From Chitinophaga barathri (GTDB lineage Bacteria > Bacteroidota > Bacteroidia > Chitinophagales > Chitinophagaceae), in assembly GCF_003807585.1 (NCBI RefSeq), contig NZ_RMBX01000010.1, positions 124,001-188,000 on the forward strand: a DNA stretch of 64,000 nucleotides. The letters run 5' to 3'. Each line of letters opens with the position of its first letter. Position 1 is the first letter of the stretch. Below the pieces are notes generated by a model that did no database searches, was not told the DNA's origin, and worked only from the letters and a program-made list of their open reading frames with translations. Both the position numbers and the translations under genes were made by a program. Below, in pieces: positions 17,956-26,630 of the stretch.

Positions 17956-19029
17956 TTAACGATAGGCGGGAAGGATATATTTCACCAGCATGTCAAAGGC
18001 CTGTTTGGCCATCCGGTTCCCGTAATTGCCTTGTGTAAAAACCACCACCAGATCCAGTTCCTTCAAAATAATAATATATTGCCCGCCATTGCCCGATGCA
18101 AATATTGTCTTGTACCGGAAATCTTTTGTTTTGACCAGTTCATTGTACCAGTAAAATCCATAGGTGGTGGGTTGTGGAATACCAACAGCGGACCGGCTGA
18201 CGGCCATAAATGAAGATCCGGGAATTGGAATGGTGGCCGTTGTCGACAATTTCAGCCATTGTTCGGATACAATGCGTTTCCCCTTCCACATCCCGTTGTT
18301 CAGCACCAATTGGCCGATCTTGAGCATATCGCCGGGAAGCAGGTAGAACGAGCCCCCGGTCATGGCATTCCCGGCAGGGTCGAGCGTCCATCTGTACCGG
18401 GTGATGTTTAGCGGGGCGAACAGGTATTTCGCCGCAAAGTCCATAACTGACATGCCGCTGGCTTTTTTGAGAACGCCGCTCAGTATCATCGGATCGCAGG
18501 AAGTGTAAGCCCAGATTTTTCCCGGGTCATCTTTCATCGGCAGCTTTTCTAAAGCGTATTGAACCCAATCCGCCGTCTTATCCATCATGGATTCACAATC
18601 CCTTCCACGGTCCGTCCACTCGTCGCAATCAAAACCCGCACGCATCTCCAGCAGGTGCCGGATCGTAATTTTTCTTTTCCTTGGATCGCTGCTGAAAGCA
18701 GTGTCCTCCGGGAAAAATGTATACACGGGGGTATCGATATCCCTGATAAAACCTTTATCCACCGCGATCCCCACCAGCAGGCTGGCAACGGATTTGAAGG
18801 AAGAACGGCTGTCGTGCAGGGAGTCCGCGTGATAACCATTAAAGTATTGTTCGTATTCAATCGTCCCGTTTCGGGAGACAAGGATACTGTGCATGTTTTT
18901 ATATTCCTGCTGAACGATGGCCTGATTCATCTCATCCGGAAGTGGCTTTTTCTGCTGAGCAAGACTGTTCCCCGGAAAAGAAAATATCATGATCACTGCC
19001 ATACCGGGTAATAAAAAGCGGTAGTTCAT
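17956..19029 (-). CDS. Serine hydrolase of the beta-lactamase / EstB family, secreted
   Basis: A 357-residue protein with a signal peptide (MNYRFLLPGMAVIMIFSFPGNSLAQ). It carries the SxxK nucleophile motif (SSFK in SRSSFKSVAS), the second motif Tyr-x-Ser (YTSCD) and a C-terminal glycine motif (GNGGQYI) in place of KTG. This fits class C-type serine hydrolases and esterases, a family that includes esterases and D-aminopeptidases as well as beta-lactamases, so antibiotic resistance should not be inferred. It starts 18 bases after the GH32 fructanase gene on the same strand and may be co-transcribed with it. Confidence 0.85.
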   Translation of the reverse strand: MNYRFLLPGMAVIMIFSFPGNSLAQQKKPLPDEMNQAIVQQEYKNMHSILVSRNGTIEYEQYFNGYHADSLHDSRSSFKSVASLLVGIAVDKGFIRDIDTPVYTFFPEDTAFSSDPRKRKITIRHLLEMRAGFDCDEWTDRGRDCESMMDKTADWVQYALEKLPMKDDPGKIWAYTSCDPMILSGVLKKASGMSVMDFAAKYLFAPLNITRYRWTLDPAGNAMTGGSFYLLPGDMLKIGQLVLNNGMWKGKRIVSEQWLKLSTTATIPIPGSSFMAVSRSAVGIPQPTTYGFYWYNELVKTKDFRYKTIFASGNGGQYIIILKELDLVVVFTQGNYGNRMAKQAFDMLVKYILPAYR

Positions 19030-19047
19030 AATTGTAAATGATAAACA

Positions 19048-20688
19048 TTATTGCCAGATAGACTTTACGTTAAAAACCTCCAGCGAGGTCACGGTAATAT
19101 TATTCCCCCAAAACTTAAACCCTTCCCGGTTGCCGTTCCCGGGCTTCCTTTCCATGGAATAGGAAAAAGCGCCTCCGTCAATAAACACCTCTATGGAGGA
19201 CCGGTCTATGTAGATGTCCGCCGTAAGTTCCATGCTGGTAGGGTCCTGAGGGGAATAGAACATGCCGTTCAGCATATTGAAGTTCATGTCGTACCCGATC
19301 AGGCGCTGGCCGTAAAGGTTCAGGCCGGCTTCTGTGGCGTGGGAGAGACGGATAGTGGCGCGGATGCGCAGCCGGTCCGCCTGGCTGAATGCGGCCAGGT
19401 GCCGGTCCGCTTCATTTGCCGTTAATCCTGTCCACTTCCCGGCGGCGGCGAACAGCTGCTCCGTTTCCTTCACCGGTGCGCTGAACAGGCGGATGCCGTC
19501 TTTGGTAGTGCGCAGCGTAAGCGTGGTGGGCAGCAGCATCATGTTGTTAAAAGGCATGCCCTGTTGCGGGATCCGTCCCCAGCCGATCTGTATCCTGCGG
19601 CCGTCAGACTCCGGGATGTTGTTGAAGGTCTGGGCGGCATAGATGGACCCGGCGGAAAAATAGTACTTCCCGCTTTCGGGTGTAAAGGTCTTGCCGTTGA
19701 AAGAACCGGTCATATAGGTATTGGAAGCGCCGTATATCACCCATTTCTTTTTTGCGGGGTTGCCGTCTACCGGCAGTTCAAAGAGATCCGGGCATTCCCA
19801 GAAGCCGGTGATATGGCTTTCGTAGGCCCAGTCCTTCAGGTTGCGGGAGGTATAGATGGAATGGCCGTCGCGTTCGTTTAGCACCATCACCCAGTGTTTG
19901 CCGGGTGCGTACCAGAACACTCTCGGGTCGCGGGTGTCTTTACTGTTCCATTTGGCTTTGGAATCTATGACGGGGTTCCCGCTGTATTTGCTCCAGGTAC
20001 GGCCTTTGTCCAGGCTGTAAGCCACGCATTGTACCTGTTTGTCCGGGCTGTCCGCCGTGTACAGCGCTACCATTGCGGGATTACCGGGCTTGCCAAAGCC
20101 GGAGGTATTGTCGTAATCGATGATGGCGGAGCCGGAGAACATCGTGCCGGTTTTATCCGGGTGCAGGGCCACCGGCAGTTCTTCCCAATGTAGAAGGTCT
20201 TTGCTCACGGCATGCCCCCAGGACATATTCTCCCATTCCCGTTCAAAGGGATTGTGCTGGTAAAAAAGATGATATTCTCCTTCATAGAACACCAGGCCGT
20301 TGGGGTCGTTGATCCAGCCGCGGCGGGTGGAGAAATGATATTGCGGGCGCCGTTGTTCCCGGTAGAGGGAATCCTGCCCGGCTATCCGGTCGCCCTGGTA
20401 AAGGTGGCGAAGGCCTTCGCCGCTGCCTTCGTAGCTGATCCTGATCTTCTTCCCCTGGTAGGCGCTCATGTCTGAGAATACCCAGTACTCAGGCCTGGGG
20501 CTCAGCCTGATCAGGAACCGCTGCGTTTCCAGGCCGTCCGCCTGGTAAGACATATAGGCTCTTTGCTGCTGCTGCGATACCGGGAGGTTGAGATAACGTT
20601 TTGTAATGGTGATCGTGGTGTCCGCCGCACCGGCGTAGCGCACGGTGGCACAGCAGAGGAACATGATCAATGGGAGTATCTTTTGCAT
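19048..20688 (-). CDS. Glycoside hydrolase family 32 (fructanase / levanase / invertase-like)
   Basis: Encodes 546 residues from MQKILPLIMF, which gives a signal peptide; the longer frame to 20772 adds a hydrophilic stretch before it. The GH32 signatures are clear: WINDPNG with nucleophile Asp128, FYQHNP, the transition-state motif TRDPRVF and the acid/base Glu in WECPDLF. A beta-sandwich domain follows the five-blade propeller, ending near DRSSIEVFIDGG. Enzymes of this family cleave beta-fructosides such as levan, inulin or sucrose in the periplasm or outside the cell. No SusC/SusD pair or fructokinase is adjacent, so this is not a complete fructan locus. Confidence 0.94.
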   Translation of the reverse strand: MQKILPLIMFLCCATVRYAGAADTTITITKRYLNLPVSQQQQRAYMSYQADGLETQRFLIRLSPRPEYWVFSDMSAYQGKKIRISYEGSGEGLRHLYQGDRIAGQDSLYREQRRPQYHFSTRRGWINDPNGLVFYEGEYHLFYQHNPFEREWENMSWGHAVSKDLLHWEELPVALHPDKTGTMFSGSAIIDYDNTSGFGKPGNPAMVALYTADSPDKQVQCVAYSLDKGRTWSKYSGNPVIDSKAKWNSKDTRDPRVFWYAPGKHWVMVLNERDGHSIYTSRNLKDWAYESHITGFWECPDLFELPVDGNPAKKKWVIYGASNTYMTGSFNGKTFTPESGKYYFSAGSIYAAQTFNNIPESDGRRIQIGWGRIPQQGMPFNNMMLLPTTLTLRTTKDGIRLFSAPVKETEQLFAAAGKWTGLTANEADRHLAAFSQADRLRIRATIRLSHATEAGLNLYGQRLIGYDMNFNMLNGMFYSPQDPTSMELTADIYIDRSSIEVFIDGGAFSYSMERKPGNGNREGFKFWGNNITVTSLEVFNVKSIWQ

Positions 20689-20925
20689 ATCGTGAGTTTC
20701 GTGATGACCGTCCGCCCGGGCTATTGAAACGGACTGTTCTCCCAAGATAATCCTCTTCAAAGAATAATTCACCTGTCACTTGCATTTATCCCCGCCGCCC
20801 GTTATATTGCAATAGCTTGTTTCGTGAAGACCCTGTAACCCGTGTTTATACCCGACCTGTTGTAAGAGAGCCCTGTGCCTGATCCCTTGTCCATCTATTC
20901 ATTACCAATACTTTAAAATCCACTT

Positions 20926-22392
20926 ATGAAGTTAAGATCACCCCTTGCCATCCTGCTGCTATTGCTGCTTGCCGGAGCGGGTACTTTCCTGGCCTGCCGG
21001 AAAGACGCCGCAAAGTCGGAACAGGCGGAAAAGACACCTTTGTTCAACGAAAAGATTGCCCGCAAACATTTCTACAAATCCGTACGCCCCGCCATGGAAA
21101 AAGTAACGGTGGCGCCGGGGCAAAAAGCGCCTAAGCTGTACCCGAAATGGGATTTGGCTCAAGTGTATATTTCCGGCGATTACCAGATCGTGGAAGTGCC
21201 CGTATACTGGGAAAACCGGTTGCTGATCACCACCCGCAGAACCACCATAAAGGATACCGCGGTAAGGGTAATGCCCTCGATGGCGGACATGGGGAATTTC
21301 AACCGCCTGGTGATGTACATGGACAAACAAGGCCGGATCACCCAGCGCGTGGTATCTTATCTGCCCGATTCCGCGTATATGTCCCGGCATCACAACGATG
21401 CCAGTCATAACACGCTCAACAAACTGGACAAGGATTTTTCCGGTGAGCTCATTCACCGCAACCTGCAGGGCGAGCCTTTTAAATTCCTGAAAGTACAGGA
21501 AGGGAAAGTGAGAACGGTGCAGAGCTACAACAAAGCCCGGGCGGCCGCGCGTAAAAACAATCCCGATGCAAGATGGGAAGAACGATGTACACTCGTGGAT
21601 ACCAAGGAAACCTGGAGCCAGATGTGTACGATCGCAACGGTGGACGAGCCGGATGGGGAGCCCAATTGCGGCGACTGGGTACTGGTGGAAGTGATCGAAA
21701 TTTATGAATGCGAACAGGTATGGATAAACGATGATCCATGCTGGATCAACCCCGCCGGCCCCGGCTGCCCTGGCGCGGACGGCGGCCCCGAACCGCAGGA
21801 ACCGGACCCCAATGATTACCAGACACAACGCACCCTGCGGCATTACCCTGCTATCTGGCCGATCCTGAACCTCAACGTGTACCTGTATCCCTTCAATACC
21901 AATTCCGGCGGCAAACTGATCGTATACGCGGATCAGCCGGTTGCGGGCTCCAGGGTGGGGGTGAACGGCTACAACATGGGGCATACCTATATTTCCTTTG
22001 AACAGGTTATAAATGGCAACACGATACGCAGAACCATGGGGTATTATCCCACTACGACGGTAACCAACAGCAACATCACTTCCCCGGGCCAGTTCGGCAA
22101 CGATATGGGCCAGGAATATGATGTAAAACTGGAAGTGGACGTTCCCGGCTGGCAGTTGCAATCGCTCTTCAACACGTTGTATTATGCAGTGGGGCTTGAT
22201 TTTCACATGGACACCTACAACTGCACGACCGTGGCCATTGAAGTGCTGAACGATGCGGGTATAATGATACCTTATTCCACCAGCCTCTGGTACGCCGGCG
22301 GCGGCTGCAACCCGGGGGCACTGGGAGAAGACATGAAATCTTTCAGCGGAGTATCCGCCGTGCCCGGCGTGATCCCTGTAAACGAAAACTGA
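20926..22392 (+). CDS. Lipoprotein with a possible permuted papain-like (NlpC/P60-type) C-terminal domain
   Basis: A 488-residue lipoprotein: a hydrophobic leader followed by the lipobox TFLAC (Cys24). Residues about 30-200 are a hydrophilic region common in Bacteroidota surface lipoproteins. A cysteine-rich stretch (about 222-285) and a Pro/Glu-rich linker follow. The C-terminal part has a His in GHTYISFEQ (His353) and a Cys in YNCTTVAIEVLNDAG (Cys433). His before Cys, with the Cys opening a helix, is the order of circularly permuted NlpC/P60-like peptidases, but I recognise no named family. It ends at a terminator-like hairpin inside a dispersed repeat. Confidence 0.65.
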   Translation: MKLRSPLAILLLLLLAGAGTFLACRKDAAKSEQAEKTPLFNEKIARKHFYKSVRPAMEKVTVAPGQKAPKLYPKWDLAQVYISGDYQIVEVPVYWENRLLITTRRTTIKDTAVRVMPSMADMGNFNRLVMYMDKQGRITQRVVSYLPDSAYMSRHHNDASHNTLNKLDKDFSGELIHRNLQGEPFKFLKVQEGKVRTVQSYNKARAAARKNNPDARWEERCTLVDTKETWSQMCTIATVDEPDGEPNCGDWVLVEVIEIYECEQVWINDDPCWINPAGPGCPGADGGPEPQEPDPNDYQTQRTLRHYPAIWPILNLNVYLYPFNTNSGGKLIVYADQPVAGSRVGVNGYNMGHTYISFEQVINGNTIRRTMGYYPTTTVTNSNITSPGQFGNDMGQEYDVKLEVDVPGWQLQSLFNTLYYAVGLDFHMDTYNCTTVAIEVLNDAGIMIPYSTSLWYAGGGCNPGALGEDMKSFSGVSAVPGVIPVNEN

Positions 22393-22406
22393 TAAGACAC
22401 AGGACT

Positions 22407-22673
22407 GGCCTTGTTTGTGGCGTCGTTGTGAAAAGGTCGTCATTGCGAGGAGCAGCCGGGGATCTGTGCAGGAGCCGCGACGAAGCAATCTCCATATCCT
22501 GGTGTACCTCCATTCGATGGAGGAGATTGCTTCGTCGCCCCGCCCACTTTACCGCTGCTGCTCCTCGCAATGACGGGCTTTGCGTTAGCCTGCGGTACTC
22601 ATGTGGAGGATCAGCACCGAAGCAGGACTTTTAGTCCGGATTCCAAACCTCTGCACTGAAAGTGCAGAGGTTT
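22407..22673 (+). repeat. Dispersed palindromic repeat, copy A
   Basis: About 267 bases homologous, in inverted orientation, to 49121-49385. The core (22439-22574) is a large palindrome. Its outer arms of about 18 bp are GTCATTGCGAGGAGCAGC and its complement ending at 22574. Its inner arms of 15 bp, GACGAAGCAATCTCC (22479-22493) and its complement (22522-22536), enclose a third small stem (CCTCCAT/ATGGAGG). The flanks, including GGCCTTGTTTG on the left and a hairpin on the right, are also shared with copy B. It fills the gap between two convergent genes and has no coding role. Confidence 0.85.
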
Positions 22674-22675
22674 TT
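22645..22675 (+). terminator. Hairpin terminator at the right end of repeat copy A
   Basis: A perfect 13-bp stem (AAACCTCTGCACT / AGTGCAGAGGTTT) with the loop GAA is followed by TT. It lies between the lipoprotein gene (plus) and the LytTR gene (minus), so it could end transcription from both sides. Confidence 0.7.
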
Positions 22676-22698
22676 AGTTATACAGGAGCCATATTTCC

Positions 22699-23379
22699 TC
22701 ACAACATACTCTGCCGTATATACTCCAGGAACGAAGCCCGGTATTTATCCGTGATCGGGATGCGCTGACCCGGCATATGTACATGATTGTCCTCGATCTT
22801 CACCACATGCCGCATCTGGATGATATAGGAATGATGTATCCTGAAAAAGCCCGGTCCCAGGCTGTCTTCCAGGTCCTTCATCCTTTTGTACACGATATGT
22901 TTTTCCGTGAGCGTATGTATCGTTACATAATCCCTCGCGCCTTCGATGTAGGTCACTTCCGGGAAGGATATCTTCACGATCGTTTTACCGCTTTTGATGA
23001 ACAGCGGCGGCTCCGGAACTTCTTCTTCAATTCTTGGGTATTTTTCCACGGCCTGCAGGAACCGTTCGAAGGTAATGGGCTTCAGCAGGTAATCCAGCGC
23101 ATTGCGGTTGTAACTTTCCACGGCATATTCGGAATAGGCCGTGGTGAATATGATCCTGCGGGTGGGCGGCAGGATGGCGGCCAGCTGCATGCCGGTGAGC
23201 TGTGGCATATTGATATCCAGCAGCAGCAGATCGGCGGGGGAGTGGCTCAGGTGCTCCAGGGCTTCCACCACGTTGTAACACTTACCCGCCAGCGTGAGGT
23301 AAGGCACCTGGCGCACGTAGGCTTCCAGCAGTTCTACCGCATATGGTTCGTCATCTACAATCAGGCAACTGATCTGCAT
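22699..23379 (-). CDS. LytTR-family response regulator
   Basis: A 226-residue regulator with an N-terminal receiver domain (acidic pocket D9-D10-E11, phospho-acceptor Asp55 in LLLLDINMPQLTG, switch Lys in LLKPI) and a C-terminal LytTR DNA-binding domain (about 125-225: TYIEGARDYVTIHT, FFRIHHSYII). It lies 3 bases downstream of the sensor kinase gene, forming a two-component operon of the type found throughout Bacteroidota. The target genes are unknown; the adjacent divergent lumazine-binding-like gene is one candidate. Confidence 0.93.
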   Translation of the reverse strand: MQISCLIVDDEPYAVELLEAYVRQVPYLTLAGKCYNVVEALEHLSHSPADLLLLDINMPQLTGMQLAAILPPTRRIIFTTAYSEYAVESYNRNALDYLLKPITFERFLQAVEKYPRIEEEVPEPPLFIKSGKTIVKISFPEVTYIEGARDYVTIHTLTEKHIVYKRMKDLEDSLGPGFFRIHHSYIIQMRHVVKIEDNHVHMPGQRIPITDKYRASFLEYIRQSML

Positions 23380-23382
23380 GAA

Positions 23383-24378
23383 TTAATATTTTAACGGAAT
23401 GTCTATCCCCGCATGGTAATAACCGTTTTCCCGCGCCGCCGTGAGCTGAATGCCATCCAGGTAACGGAGGCGTTTGCGGAGGTTTTGCAGGCCGTTGCCG
23501 CCGTTCAGCACCGGGGCTGCGGCCAGTTTGTTACGCACCCTGAAACTGAGCACGCCGTCCTGTATTTCCAGGCGGAGAGAAGCCTCGTTGTCCGTACGCA
23601 GCTGATCGATGCCGTGTTTGAACACGTTTTCCACGAGCGGGATAAACAGCATCGGGGGCACGGAAAGATCGCCGGGTATCTCGCATTGTTCAAAACGGAT
23701 GTCTATCTGGTGCCGCATTCTGATCCGTTCCAGTTCAATGTAGTTGTTCAGGAAGTCGATCTCCGTTTGCAGCAATACTTTTTCTTTCGGCGCCTCTTCC
23801 ACAAAATACCGCATCAGCTCGGCCAGCCGGGCGATCAGGCCGGGAGTGAGGTCGGATTTGATATAAGCGAGGTAATAGATATTGTTGAGCGAATTGAACA
23901 GGAAATGCGGCTGCACCTGTGCTTTCAGCAGGTTCAGCTCCGCCGTGCGGTGCTGGTGGCGGAGGGCTTCCTGGTGGCGCCGCAGCTGCACATAATCCAG
24001 CGCAATACGGTAAAGCGAACCGAAAAAGAAAGCGATCACCAGCGTGATACCGGAAAAGGTAAAGTGACCGGCCGTCCAGGTATAAAATACATTGATGCCG
24101 CCCAGGAAAAGCCTTTCAAGCCCCATTCTGAGGGCCAGCATGGCGGTGAAAAAGAGAAACGAATACAACACATACCGGCGGCCGGAATAACGGGGATAAA
24201 GCCAGTGGCTGTTCCCGTACACGATCAGTGCATAACAGGCTACGCTGATGGTGACGCTGAGGATGGCGGGTATCCACTCGCCGTCCCATTTGTAAATGGA
24301 ATAAGCGATCATAAACGCATAAAAGAGCGTCCATATCCCGATCTGTAACCATACCTGCCGCGGCGCCACATTTTTCAT
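23383..24378 (-). CDS. Sensor histidine kinase, LytS/YehU type
   Basis: A 331-residue membrane kinase. About four hydrophobic segments occupy residues 10-140. A cytoplasmic His_kinase domain then opens with QVQPHFLFNSLNNI, whose histidine is the predicted phosphorylation site. An ATPase region follows, with the N-box IPLVENVFKHGI and the G-box NGGNGLQNLRKRL. No extracytoplasmic sensor domain is present, so any signal must be read in the membrane, as in other short LytS-like kinases. It is first in an operon with the LytTR regulator. Confidence 0.92.
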   Translation of the reverse strand: MKNVAPRQVWLQIGIWTLFYAFMIAYSIYKWDGEWIPAILSVTISVACYALIVYGNSHWLYPRYSGRRYVLYSFLFFTAMLALRMGLERLFLGGINVFYTWTAGHFTFSGITLVIAFFFGSLYRIALDYVQLRRHQEALRHQHRTAELNLLKAQVQPHFLFNSLNNIYYLAYIKSDLTPGLIARLAELMRYFVEEAPKEKVLLQTEIDFLNNYIELERIRMRHQIDIRFEQCEIPGDLSVPPMLFIPLVENVFKHGIDQLRTDNEASLRLEIQDGVLSFRVRNKLAAAPVLNGGNGLQNLRKRLRYLDGIQLTAARENGYYHAGIDIPLKY

Positions 24379-24554
24379 ATCCTAATGTACGAATTCAGCG
24401 GCAGGCAGCCCCCGTTTTTTAGACAATCCAGCCTGTTTCTTCGACGGTTCCCGGGGGTGCATCCCCATTGCCTTAACGCTGCGGCTGTTTGCCGAAATCG
24501 TTTCTGCGGGCTTGTTTTTAAAGCCAATTTCGGGGGGAAATAAAAACACCTGTT

Positions 24555-24971
24555 ATGAAACATTTTCTTTTACCGGTATGGTTCCTTCTTATTTGCGGCG
24601 CCGCTTCCGCCCAGTCCGACGAGGCGGGTGTAAAAACCACGCTGGAAAATTACATGTCGGGCAAAGCGGAGCGGATGCAGCTGGCTTTCCATCCTTCCGC
24701 GTATATGAAGTATGTGGAACGGCAGACCGGCGTTTTTAAAGACGTGCCCATCGCCTTGTTCCTGGAGCGGGTAAAAGCAAACGAAAGCAAGGCGCAGCCG
24801 CATACGCAGAAGCGGATCGTGTCCATGCACGTCAAAGGCGATGCGGCGCAGGCACAGATCGAGATAGACGGTTCTGAACTGGTGATGACGGATTATATGA
24901 ACCTGCTGAAGATAAACGGGGAGTGGAAGATCGTGAGTAAGATATTCACCGCTGAGGTGAAGACCGACTGA
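24555..24971 (+). CDS. Secreted NTF2-like protein (lumazine-binding_2 family)
   Basis: A 138-residue protein with a signal peptide ending AASAQ. The mature part fits the NTF2-like cone fold of the putative lumazine-binding family: VKTTLENYMSGKAERMQLAFHPSA, an internal ALFLERVKAN helix, and a final strand pair (DYMNLLKINGEWKIVSKIF). Such proteins bind small ligands or are uncharacterised, and enzymatic activity is not implied. It is divergent from the LytS kinase gene, with 176 bases between, and ends at a GC-rich hairpin. Confidence 0.82.
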   Translation: MKHFLLPVWFLLICGAASAQSDEAGVKTTLENYMSGKAERMQLAFHPSAYMKYVERQTGVFKDVPIALFLERVKANESKAQPHTQKRIVSMHVKGDAAQAQIEIDGSELVMTDYMNLLKINGEWKIVSKIFTAEVKTD

Positions 24972-24997
24972 AAGCCCGGAACCACGGTTCCGGGCTT
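24972..24997. terminator. GC-rich hairpin between convergent genes
   Basis: A perfect 12-bp inverted repeat (AAGCCCGGAACC / GGTTCCGGGCTT) separated by only two bases lies directly after the stop of the NTF2-like gene. There is no long T-tract, so terminator function is probable but not certain. Confidence 0.6.
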
Positions 24998-25028
24998 ACC
25001 TGATATCGTAACGGCGGGATGCCGTGTC

Positions 25029-26048
25029 TTATTTGCGTTTTACATTAAAAGCGATGATCTCCTGGATCAGCTGCGTACGTCCTTTTTCCGGGCGGTCCAG
25101 GAACACGTGATGCGAACCTTCGGGCAGCGTCACGAATTGTTTTTTGGGTGTGTTGGCCAGCCGCAACTGTAAGGCCAGCAGGTCTTCCGGGCGGCTCCAG
25201 TTGTCATTTGCGCCACGGATGTACAGGATGGGCACCCTGATCTCCTTGGCATGCCACTGGCCCCTGCCTTGCGCGGTGTAAAACGCTTCCGCGCGGTAGC
25301 CGCCGGGCACGGCCAGGATGCTGTCCTCATAAAAACCAACGGCGGTGGCCGCATACAGTTCCGCCAGCGCGGGGTCGCGCCATTTGGATTTATCGGCGTC
25401 GGGAATGCTTTTGTTCCAGCTTTCCAGCAGCTGCGTTTTGCTGGCTTTTCTATATACGTGTGTGGACGCGTAATTGAACTGCGAGGTATCCAGCGGGCTG
25501 CGGAAGGCATCGGTGAAATCCCAGGGAGCTTTTTCGTTGTACAGGCTGTTCAGCATGATGAGCGCCGCCACGCGGTTCGGGTAAATGCAGGCGTAATATC
25601 CCATCCACTGGCCGCCGGTAGCCCATCCGAAAAGCGTGATCTGTTTGGTTTTGGTCCTTTCGCGGATAAAATCCACCACGGCGTCTATATCATGAGATAC
25701 TTCCACGGAGGAGGCCGCGATGGTCCAGCGTTTGAGCGTATCGTAATCGGGGCAGGTGGAAGTTTCCCACCCACGGGCATCCATGATAAATACGTGCTGG
25801 CCTTGTTTAACGAGGTCTTCGGCGAGGGAACCGCCCGCCACCGGCAGGTCAAAGGAAGCGACCGCACCGGATCCGCCGCCGTGCAGCAGCAGGATGGGGG
25901 GCTTGCGGCTGCGTTTGCGCCCGGTGATCTCCCGCACGAATATCCGCACGCCGGGGTCACTGGCTATCATAAAATCTTCACGTTTGATCGTTTGCCCGCT
26001 GGCAAGTTCAGCAAATAATAAGGGTAAGACGAACAAGGTTTTCCACAT
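25029..26048 (-). CDS. Secreted alpha/beta hydrolase-fold protein lacking the nucleophile serine
   Basis: Encodes 339 residues from MWKTLFVLPL, which gives a signal peptide ending ASGQ; the upstream extension to 26096 is rejected because it would overlap the promoter. The fold is clear: oxyanion segment LLLHGGGSG, strand-helix DARGWETS, the nucleophile elbow LFGWATGGQWMG, acid loop YIRGANDNW and catalytic-type His in PEGSHHVF. The elbow should read G-x-S-x-G, but the serine position is Ala143 (codon GCT, 25620-25622), so ordinary esterase chemistry is not expected. The Asp and His appear intact. It is divergent from the GNAT gene. Confidence 0.85.
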   Translation of the reverse strand: MWKTLFVLPLLFAELASGQTIKREDFMIASDPGVRIFVREITGRKRSRKPPILLLHGGGSGAVASFDLPVAGGSLAEDLVKQGQHVFIMDARGWETSTCPDYDTLKRWTIAASSVEVSHDIDAVVDFIRERTKTKQITLFGWATGGQWMGYYACIYPNRVAALIMLNSLYNEKAPWDFTDAFRSPLDTSQFNYASTHVYRKASKTQLLESWNKSIPDADKSKWRDPALAELYAATAVGFYEDSILAVPGGYRAEAFYTAQGRGQWHAKEIRVPILYIRGANDNWSRPEDLLALQLRLANTPKKQFVTLPEGSHHVFLDRPEKGRTQLIQEIIAFNVKRK

Positions 26049-26071
26049 AATTTTTCCAGAAGGTTCCGTTG

Positions 26072-26079
26072 CAAAAATA
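26072..26079 (-). promoter_or_regulatory. Putative -7 promoter box of the alpha/beta hydrolase
   Basis: TATTTTTG read on the minus strand is an exact TAnnTTTG match, 23 bases before the ATG at 26048. This supports the start chosen, because an upstream start at 26096 would place the box inside the coding region. Confidence 0.5.
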
Positions 26080-26096
26080 GCATAAATTACGGTCAT

Positions 26097-26630
26097 ATGA
26101 CGGAACCATCTGTAAGACGGGCGCAGGAAGCGGACCTGCCCGCCTTATCCATGCTGGAACAGCAAACTTTCCGCGATACATTCAGCAACGTGTACGACCC
26201 GCGGGACCTCGAGGAATTCCTCTCCACCAAAAAGAACCTGGCCGCGATACAGGACACTTTTAACCAACCGGGTACGCTCTATTTTATACTCAGCCACGAA
26301 GGTGAAGACGCCGGTTTTCTGCAACTGAACCTGCACCGCCAGCCGGATAACGGCACACTGCTGCCCGAGCCGGTGATGGAGCTGGAGAAAATTTATGTAT
26401 TGCCCGCATACTTCGGTAAAGGTTTTGGTAAAATACTCATGGACCATGCGTTGAAGATTGCCAGGGATAATTTCGTGCGTACGTTATGGTTAGGCGTATG
26501 GGAAAATAACCACCGTGCAAAAGCCTTTTATCAGAAAGAAGGATTTACCCCCTTCGGTGAACATAGTTTTACCGTAGGCCGGCAAACGGACCGGGACCTG
26601 CTGCTGGCAAAAGTGCTCCAGGGTGTATAA
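26097..26630 (+). CDS. GNAT family N-acetyltransferase
   Basis: A 177-residue cytoplasmic protein with the GNAT layout: N-terminal VRRAQEADLPALSML, the beta-4 strand MELEKIYVLPAYFGKGFGKILM containing the acetyl-CoA pyrophosphate loop (K/RxxGxG variant), and the C-terminal LGVWENNHRAKAFYQKEGF that is highly typical of RimI/SpeG-like members. The acceptor substrate cannot be told from the sequence. It is divergent from the inactive-looking hydrolase, with 48 bases between the starts. Confidence 0.92.
   Translation: MTEPSVRRAQEADLPALSMLEQQTFRDTFSNVYDPRDLEEFLSTKKNLAAIQDTFNQPGTLYFILSHEGEDAGFLQLNLHRQPDNGTLLPEPVMELEKIYVLPAYFGKGFGKILMDHALKIARDNFVRTLWLGVWENNHRAKAFYQKEGFTPFGEHSFTVGRQTDRDLLLAKVLQGV

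Noticed and set aside
17956..19029. Antibiotic resistance beta-lactamase
   Set aside because: SxxK and Tyr-x-Ser motifs are shared with esterases and peptidases, and the third motif is not KTG; called only as a serine hydrolase.
20959..22488. 509-codon minus-strand open frame
   Set aside because: It is the complement of the lipoprotein gene, which has a clear lipobox and sensible composition; the antisense product is His/Arg/Val-rich noise.
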